From Pegoplata infirma (lineage: Eukaryota; Arthropoda; Insecta; Diptera; Anthomyiidae), in assembly GCA_963921195.1 (NCBI GenBank), contig OY992538.1, positions 1,240,001-1,304,000 on the forward strand: a DNA stretch of 64,000 nt, in the 5' to 3' direction. Each line of letters starts with the position of its first letter. Within the stretch, counting starts at the first letter, position 1. Both the position numbers and the translations under genes were made by a program. The notes beneath the pieces are model-generated. The model had not been told where the DNA came from, made no database searches, and worked only from the letters and a program-made list of their open reading frames with translations. Shown here one piece after another: positions 36,701 through 64,000 of the stretch.

Positions 36701-38668
36701 CGTTGGGGAAGGTATCCCCCAGCACCCCCACAGAGCCCCTTCCCAAAAACGCCTCTGAAATTTTTTTATATGTACTTTAACGTGTTGGAGGGTATCAAAG
36801 ATTCGGCACAGCCGAATTTAACACTCTCACTTGTTTTTTTTTTTAAATGGTTGAATAAATTTTGAATTGCGTCAATTAAAAAATTATTCCTTTTTTTTTA
36901 AATTTAAACAAGTGATTTTCAAATGCATTCAACTTCTAAAATTTTTGAATGATTTTTTAAAAGCCTCTTATTTTCTTCGTCATAAATCAGACTTGAACTC
37001 TACATACAGAAATAAAATTGAAAATTTTTTAAACATGGTCAAATTTACAAATAAATTAGGTAAGAAAACTTTCCAGACTTTCCTTGCAAATTACAGAAAA
37101 ACCTAACGATAAATTGTAATTCTGATGTCGGATTTTGAATTTAGAAGGTCAAAATACATAACGATTAGTGGGTCTAGTTTCTGGGTCAGAACCTCTTATT
37201 TTTTGAGGCTGTCTTATCTACAACGCACTTTTTAATTTTATACCTTTATAAATTTTAATGTTGATACTCCTATTATACTTCTATTTATCTAAACACAATT
37301 GTATAGATAAGTTTTATAACCAGTAAATGATGCTATTAACAAAGGTTTTCGTCCAAAACGATCAGACCAAGCCCCAACAAAACTACCACAAAATGCTGGT
37401 ACAATACTTTCAATTACAGTTGTGATCATAAAAACCCGTGCAGCATAAGGTTGAATTTCTTCTTCAATATTCTTAATTTTATTTAACAAAAAAAACAAAT
37501 ACATTGTAATTAGTTTCTGGATATATTTTTGCAAAAATTAAAATTTTACAAACCTTAATGTAATCTGAAGTGTCTTTGGTTGAAAGTTTACTGCAATCAG
37601 TGGTATTGTAATCAAATATTACTGTGCATGTTTGGAAAATTATTTGATTTTTAAGAACAGTGGCTAAAAAATATTAAAAAATATACATTTAGGGATTAAA
37701 ACGCGTTATATATGTGAGGCATTCCACACCAACTGTTCCACTACAGAAAAACCATATTGGTTTTAATAGGATATATGTATTTATATGGCAAAGTAGTCAC
37801 CCTTAGGATACTTGTAAAAACAAAACAAAAAATTAGGATTTGTTAAAAAGTGGGCCTTGTAGGCATGGTCAAATATTAAATATTTCAGCATTTTTTGCGA
37901 GAGTATATTTATTTTATTATTTATGCAAATTAAATGAAACACAGTGAAAAATTAAGGTGTGTTTTTATCTGTTGTGAAATTTTAGAGATGTTTTTTGCCT
38001 TGTTTTTGGAAAAAAAATTAAAGTTTGAAATATGATAACTTCAGACAATAATGGGGTATATATGTGGGGTAGGGTGCACCAAAAAAACGAAGTTGTTAGA
38101 TATTGACCCCCCCCCCCTAGAATTGTGCATTTGGGTGTAAAAACATGTCTCACACAATTAGGAGTGAGTAAAACAATCAATCGTCCTTTTCAATGGCGGA
38201 CTTAGCAAAGGAAATTTAAGAGAGGCTTTAACAGGATAAGAGCGAATTCAGATCTCTTTATTATTGATACTCTTTGGCTCTGTTAGCGCAGGTTAGGCAC
38301 TCCAGAGTAGAACACGTTCGACTCTGGAGTAAATTCAAAAAAGGCATTCAAATTCAAAAATATGAAAGTGCAAAAGGAAAATATATAAAATCTTCCACAG
38401 ATTGGAGTACTCCAACATTGCGAATGCGGCTTTATAATTGGTCTATTTAAAAAAAAAAATACATACCGGATAAGTTATAAGCAAAAACTAATATTAAAAC
38501 CATAATTTCTACTAGATAGAAACGTATACTCTGCCATGTCCATTGAAATTCTGTATAAGATGTATTTCTTTCGGTAAATAAACGGTTAGTAGTTGTTGTA
38601 GATTCCATGTTTCTTCGATGTTTAGCTAACAATGTGGTTTCTTCGTTTGGATTTTCAGAATGCTCCAT
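21519..38668 (-). CDS. Major facilitator transporter, SLC46 / proton-coupled folate transporter-like; 3' end not found
   Basis: Membrane transporter assembled from seven exons (38467-38668, 37554-37663, 37321-37471, 30684-30867, 22363-22730, 22011-22147, 21519-21708). Reading phases match at every junction, giving about 447 residues. The cytoplasmic N-terminus is about 45 residues and is followed by TM1. An extracellular loop has two cysteines and an NTT sequon. TM2 and TM3 flank the MFS signature GAWSDRFGRKPLL. TM4-TM6 end in YAIPES, a long central loop follows, then TM7-TM10. The IPAFCGSFxGxWSDRxGRKP and ESL patterns are typical of insect SLC46-like proteins (family knowledge). Substrate cannot be inferred. 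TM11-12 and the stop should lie beyond 21519; I could not recognise them in 1-21500, so they may be outside the window. Introns 3 and 4 (6.5 and 8.0 kb) are packed with foldback elements. Confidence 0.85.
22011..22147 (-). CDS. SLC46-like transporter exon 6
   Basis: 137 nt encoding EGSVGVFYLFIREKFQWTVR and TM8 (YETISIFVPLLGNIVGIWLLRK). The acceptor is AATTTTCAG and the donor AAG|GTATGT. The REKFQW(T/S)xxxY(T/S)xY motif is characteristic of the family. Confidence 0.84.
22363..22730 (-). CDS. SLC46-like transporter exon 5
   Basis: Encodes RMTFYEAVMYIGLMTGSFAS (TM5), TM6 ending IIIYAIPESL, a hydrophilic central loop with a Q/N-rich stretch, and the start of TM7 (SVLLLIIASLITCAFVL). The donor is a strong G|GTAAGA. 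Confidence 0.86.
22844..23396. mobile_element. hAT-like MITE, second copy of the TAGAGTNCGACCG family
   Basis: Ends TAGAGTCCGACCGAAACC / ..GGTCGGCCTCTA. The flanks TACATTTG and TAAATTTG match at 7 of 8. It contains a local duplication of about 60 bp (23221-23344). Lies in transporter intron 4. Confidence 0.82.
25230..29018. mobile_element. Layer E: CTGTGGCCGTACG element
   Basis: CTGTGGCCGTACGAAAAAAC at the left matches the inverse of GTTTTTTCATACGGCCACAG at the right. AACTAGTTAACTCC words recur on both sides (25245, 25405, 25440, 28630, 28775, 28990). Confidence 0.78.
26411..28555. mobile_element. Layer F: 2.1-kb near-perfect palindrome
   Basis: ATGGGGGTTTTCGTGTCAAC and inverse, with arms of about 1 kb. 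The outer 600 bp of the arms agree at what looks like about 97% by eye. The inner part of each arm holds tandem units of about 170 bp (GACCGACCCCCATTATTTT..CATACC..CTCCCATAC). No transposase. A related, smaller copy is at 31508-32588. Confidence 0.88.
29712..30288. mobile_element. hAT-like MITE, TSD ATAATTAT
   Basis: Ends TAGGGATGAGATTT / AAATCTCATCCCTA. ATAATTAT at 29704-29711 and 30289-30296. The interior has arrays of AAAATATGCACTAAAAA, very like layer C's ATATGCTCTAAAAA words, so the two may be relatives. Confidence 0.88.
30684..30867 (-). CDS. SLC46-like transporter exon 4
   Basis: Acceptor GGTTTAG. Encodes GYFLFYCVTSLISHISDSVS (TM3), TM4 (YYLLPSLPLSLLGDGVTYSV...) and CYISDVSTVKERPYR, the conserved loop after TM4. 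The donor is AG|GTACAT, phase 2. It is flanked by 6.5-kb and 8.0-kb introns. Confidence 0.84.
31172..31500. repeat. Solo terminus of the GAGGCATTCCACACC repeat family
   Basis: GAGGCATTCCACACCGAATG begins here without an obvious partner end nearby. The same terminal word occurs at 37717, 48547, and inverted at 39672 and 56470. Otherwise AT-rich intron DNA. Confidence 0.6.
31508..32588. mobile_element. Smaller member of the layer-F palindrome family
   Basis: ATGGGGGTTTTCGCCTCAAG / CTTGAGGCGAAAACCCCC. The arms are homologous to the 26.4-kb palindrome but eroded. The right arm is interrupted by a 133-bp MITE. The right end abuts a GTTCAGCAG-type element fragment (32588-32655). Confidence 0.8.
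32340..32472. mobile_element. 133-bp palindromic MITE, 3-bp TSD CTG
   Basis: GGGGGTAATTATGTCACTTG / CAAGTTACATAATTCGCCCC with CTG on both sides. The empty site is visible in the opposite arm of the host palindrome (near 31650, CAGGTGTTTCTTCGCACCC). Confidence 0.8.
33049..33175. mobile_element. TTCACACTTGC MITE, copy 3
   Basis: Close match to the copies at 13747 and 39824, with the same ACGGGG left flank as copy 1. It sits within a TIR-like region with AAATTTGCC / GGCAAATTT words (32845-33400). Confidence 0.8.
34128..36838. mobile_element. TATACCCTCCA-family repeat, second copy, split by a foldback element
   Basis: Starts TATACCCTCCAACCACAGTA and resumes after 36254 with CATATATTATTGATCTATGA, ending GGAGGGTATCAAAGATTCGG..ACACTCTCAC. 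The copy at 3727-4208 is the unbroken counterpart. Confidence 0.82.
34221..36253. mobile_element. 2.0-kb foldback element (GGGGCATTCCAGGCC)
   Basis: GGGGCATTCCAGGCCAAATC.. and the inverse GGCTTGGAATGCCCC delimit arms of about 0.9-1.0 kb. Similarity looks about 95% near the ends and lower at the centre (about 35235). TATAT-like sequence on both sides matches the AGTATATATATT of the empty copy at 3816. No coding. Lies in transporter intron 3. Confidence 0.87.
37321..37471 (-). CDS. SLC46-like transporter exon 3
   Basis: Encodes NIEEEIQPYAARVFMITTVI, TM2, and the MFS motif A segment GAWSDRFGRKPLLIASFTG. The intron before it is only 82 nt. The donor ACTG|GTTATA is weak, but the phase-1 join to exon 4 restores the expected SFTGYF sequence. 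Confidence 0.82.
37554..37663 (-). CDS. SLC46-like transporter exon 2
   Basis: 110 nt encoding the loop after TM1: ATVLKNQIIFQTCTVIFDYN then TTDCSKLSTKDTSDYIK. It follows a TTTTTAG acceptor and ends at an AAG|GTTTGT donor. The two cysteines and N-glycosylation sequon are typical of the first extracellular loop of SLC46-like proteins. It is too short to stand out as an ORF; phase continuity is the main evidence. Confidence 0.75.
37712..38120. repeat. GAGGCATTCCACACC repeat family
   Basis: Starts GAGGCATTCCACACCAACTG and runs about 330 bp, resembling the inverse of 56120-56480. The homologous stretch at 55590-56480 is longer. A partner terminus (..TGGTGTGGAATGCCTCATAT) at 39655-39675 could make 37712-39680 one element spanning transporter exon 1. 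That is unlikely as a single insertion, so these are probably separate copies. Confidence 0.6.
38467..38668 (-). CDS. SLC46-like transporter exon 1
   Basis: ATG context is TTAATGG. It encodes a polar N-terminus (MEHSENPNEETTLLAKHRRN...) with an acidic/dileucine-like ETTLLA segment that could act as a sorting signal (inference). TM1 follows (FYLVEIMVLILVFAYNLS). The donor is G|GTATGT, phase 1. Confidence 0.82.
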
Positions 38669-39261
38669 TAATAAAATATCTTCTTTCTTCGCCAGTATTT
38701 AAATGCAAACTGCTTGTTTGACTCATATTATATTATTTTTTTTTTTTTTTTCTTAAATCGTTAATATAGTGATTATTATGTTTTTGAATTGAGTCACATT
38801 AAGATGCCTTGCTAGTTTGATTAAAATGACTCAGGCTTAGGGGGTTTTGTTTTGCTTGTTTGTTGTAATTGTAAATCTGTAAGTAGTATTCACATCGTCA
38901 TCTGAAAGCGCTGCAGGCGAAAAATTTTACCAACAAATAATTTGTTAGTAAAATTTTTCGCCTGCGGGTCTGATTTTTTTCAATAAGTCTCATAACTGTT
39001 ATGGTCTCTGTTAAACCAAGAAAATACAATCAAATTACAAAATTGTTATGAAATATAAAGTTCAAATGCGATTTCCTCGAAAAAAACGAAGAACGTTTTT
39101 CTGATTTTTTTTGTGTGGATGGACAAACATCTAAACTTAAAAAAAAAAATTAAAAAAGAAAAATAAAAGTGGCCGGATTTTTGATAAATTTTTTAAAAAA
39201 TGTAAAGTTTCAGAACGGGTTCTGAAAATTGTACACAAAAAAAAAAATTAATCGGTAGCCC

Positions 39262-39400
39262 ATACAATTTCAATTTCAATTTATTATTCTTCAATTACAT
39301 AACTGAGCCCAAAGGGCCATATATAGTTACAAAACAGACTACTTTAATATGACTACAACAGTAATAAAAAATTAATAATAAAAAATTAATTATAAAAAAA
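39262..39400 (-). mobile_element. 3'-end fragment of another non-LTR retrotransposon
   Basis: Minus strand reads CTATATATGGCCCTTTGGGC..CAGTTATGTAATTG and ends in an AATAATAAATTGAAATTGAA tail, the look of a truncated LINE 3'UTR. No coding remains. Confidence 0.4.
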
Positions 39401-39823
39401 TATATTAAAAAATACAAAACTATATAAGAGTGTAAATTTTTGACATTGTGGTGCATTCCGTTTTAATGTGATAAATATTTAATCAAGACAACTTGCCACA
39501 AATTTTACCATTTTTCCAATATTTGACCACGCCTCCTAAGACCAGTTTTTGAAAATTTGAAAAACCAAAAACGCAATTTTCTTAGTTTCATATACGGCTA
39601 TCCAAACAACCTATTCAGAAATTTACGGGACACAGGCTTTTCTTTAGCGGGAAATTTGGTGTGGAATGCCTCATATGCGCATTTATTCAAACTCAGAACG
39701 TAACTTTAACTTAACCAAAACAATGTGTATTTTTTTTAAACAATATTGAAAGAATTTAACAGTTTATTGCTATTGAACTAAAGTGCGGATCTTTTTTTGA
39801 AACACGTTAAAGGTAATACGGAG

Positions 39824-39950
39824 TTCACACTTGCTGTTTTGAAGTGTTTAAGAGTGAGATGTTTAAAAAAGTCTTTGTTCCGTGTCCATTACGTTTTTAT
39901 TCTGTTACTGGTGTTTTGTTGAACAACTTGTTTAAGGTCGCAAGTGTGAA
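39824..39950. mobile_element. TTCACACTTGC MITE, copy 4
   Basis: Nearly identical to copy 3. Flanked by TAATACGGAG on the left and CGCCTTATAATA on the right. Confidence 0.8.
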
Positions 39951-40139
39951 CGCCTTATAATAGAAAAGTGTAAAAGTTGATTCAACATTAAAATAAAAAC
40001 TTTGCAATTTTACACTGAGCAAGGGTAAACATTTCTGAAGGGTTTTTCAACTTTATAATTTCAGATGAAACTTTTTTATTTTTACACACATATTACTTTT
40101 TAAAGAAAAAGAGATAAATATTTGTAGTTCAATATTGTT

Positions 40140-40951
40140 AAAACTTTATTATGTATTTGTTTACAACATTTATCAACATTTGTATATTATTGTATATCAT
40201 TTGTTTTTTATTTTATTATTAATATTGAATATGTACTTTTGATAAAGACTTTAACCAACTTAATACAAATAGTTTTATAAATTTTCAAACAATTAAATAA
40301 TTTGTATAGGTTTTATGTTTTACTAACAAATAGAAAGAAGGATTGAATGAGGAAAATTCAAAATCCTTTACAAATAATTATAGCAGCTTGAAATTTTTAA
40401 AAATAATTATTTTTATTTATTAATATTTTTTGAATATGTAACAGTAATAATAGGCCTACATAATGTCTACTTTTTGTTAAAAAAATCAATAAAAAATAAA
40501 TAAAATAAATAGTATTTAAAAACAAAAATATGTATAAATAAAATGAAGTAAAAATGGTTTGTTTTCGACAAATTTTAACTGGGTTATTTTCGGCTTTTAA
40601 GGAGACCTGAGCTCGTTAACAACTTTTGCCATGTACATACCTATAAATAACCTTAATTTATGATCAAATGGTGCATTTTGCTTTTTTGAATTTCATAAAG
40701 TGAGCACAGAAAAATAATAAAATAATTGTCTTAAAATGAATCTGATGTTCAAATGGTGCAAACTAAACTAAAAACTATAAATTATAAAAAGCTTTTACTA
40801 TTACAAAGTAGATAGCTTTTAATATCAAGCTCATTTTGTGCAGGATTAAATTATATTTAGAGCGTTTTATCTTTAGACTGGCTAGCTAAGAAATCTTCAA
40901 ATGAAAATGATTTCGCTGTGAAGAAAATATAGGTAAGATCTGGCTTTATAC
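40140..40951 (-). other. Pfk: Probable Pfk 3' untranslated region with several polyadenylation signals
   Basis: AT-rich stretch downstream of the Pfk stop with no coding features. On the minus strand AATAAA occurs near 40415, 40210 and 40145, giving possible 3'UTRs of about 0.5-0.8 kb. Which signal is used cannot be told from sequence. Confidence 0.45.
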
Positions 40952-63338
<22,387 letters not shown>

Positions 63339-64000
63339 TTTTTATACTTTTTTTTTAAACTTCCAATTCAATATTTTTACTTATGTTTCAAAATTTCAAC
63401 TATTAAACGGTTTTTTTACCAATTTTCTTTAATACACATACACGCACTCAATTTCTGTATACCGAAAAGACCGTTGAAAAGTCTGCTTGATTTCAGCACT
63501 TTCCCTATTAGTTTCACAAATTTATTTACAATTTCCTAGGGGCAAGTACTGAACTTTTGTAACACCAGTTTACACTGGAATTATGATAGATTTTTTATGA
63601 TTTTTATGAAATTTTTCGTTTTTTCTTATTAATTGGATCCCCAATTGTGTGTTAAGCTAATGAAGAGTACAAGTACGTGTGTATGAGTGCGTTCAACCAA
63701 GGTGACACTAGAGTTTGGCGTTTCAAGGTGACCTTTATCGATTCTGTTGTGAATCTTGATGTATACGGTAAAAGTATCGTAATAGATTAACTACAAAAAC
63801 AATTCAAAATTTAATTATACTTAAAAAAAAACTAAAATGTAAACTCTGCACTTGAATTGAATTTTTTGAATTTTCTGATAACAACAAAAATATTAAATTA
63901 AATTAATATCATTAGATTCTACATAATAAATTAATTAACTTTTACTGTATAATCTTGTAAGTTATTCGTTACTATCAGCTGTTGTTTGTTTATTAACAGC
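63339..64000 (-). promoter_or_regulatory. Pfk 5'UTR and candidate core-promoter region
   Basis: No coding signal. Two motifs known from fly housekeeping promoters occur here: TATCGAT (63736-63742, the core of the DNA-replication-related element) and ATCAGCTGTT (63974-63983, matching the E-box-type core motif). A GGTGACACTA near 63700 is one mismatch from the motif-1 element. No TATA box was convincing. The transcription start may lie here or beyond the window edge. Confidence 0.3.

Larger units (their letters stand above)
38669..40139. other. Spacer between the transporter 5' end and Pfk 3' end
   Basis: Must contain the transporter promoter, but no convincing TATA or initiator was identified. 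Contents: poly-T, a palindromic AAAATTTTACCAACAAATAA / TTTGTTAGTAAAATTTTTCGCC pair near 38920-38965, a LINE tail fragment, a GGCATTCCACACC terminus and a TTCACACTTGC MITE. Confidence 0.5.

Noticed and set aside
37712..39680. A single 2-kb TIR element spanning the transporter's first exon
   Set aside because: Only the terminal word pairs; the interior arms do not align and the exon lies between them, so two separate repeat copies are more likely.

Overview
This window looks like nuclear DNA of a higher fly (Diptera, probably a calyptrate or similar large-genome muscomorph). The evidence is the very AT-rich sequence, fly-like phosphofructokinase and SLC46-like transporter exons with GT-AG introns, an I-clade non-LTR retrotransposon, and dense terminal-inverted-repeat elements. 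The species cannot be fixed from sequence alone.

Two host genes lie head to tail on the minus strand. (1) Phosphofructokinase (Pfk) runs from its start codon at 63338 to its stop at 40952, and its whole coding sequence is inside the window. Spliced by eye it gives 782 residues per isoform. It has three interchangeable 109-nt exons (57814-57922, 57065-57173, 48396-48504) that encode the segment after the MGRHCG motif, including a putative fructose-6-phosphate ligand. Two of the three have GC rather than GT splice donors. (2) A major facilitator superfamily transporter of the SLC46/proton-coupled-folate-transporter-like group starts at 38668 and can be followed through seven exons to 21519. Its last exon or exons (TM11-12) were not found.

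Nearly everything else is mobile DNA. The Pfk intron between alternative exons 2 and 3 holds an I-clade retrotransposon on the plus strand. It has one unbroken 1389-codon frame, but the end of ORF1 is fused to the middle of the endonuclease and the reverse transcriptase box reads YADN. At least ten non-autonomous elements have inverted ends and 8-bp (or 7-of-8) target duplications, as hAT elements do. There are also several long near-perfect palindromes with arms up to about 1 kb, a Helitron-like element, a pogo/Tigger-like MITE and a piggyBac-like MITE.

Transporter intron 4 contains six inverted-repeat elements nested inside each other (23438-30528), with a 2.1-kb palindrome in the core. Several insertions can be dated against an empty copy of their target elsewhere in the window, often the opposite arm of the same palindrome.

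Region by region: 1-21.5 kb is repeat-filled DNA downstream of, or inside, the transporter's 3' end; 21.5-38.7 kb is the transporter; 38.7-40.95 kb is the spacer and Pfk 3'UTR; 40.95-63.34 kb is Pfk; 63.34-64 kb is the Pfk 5' flank.
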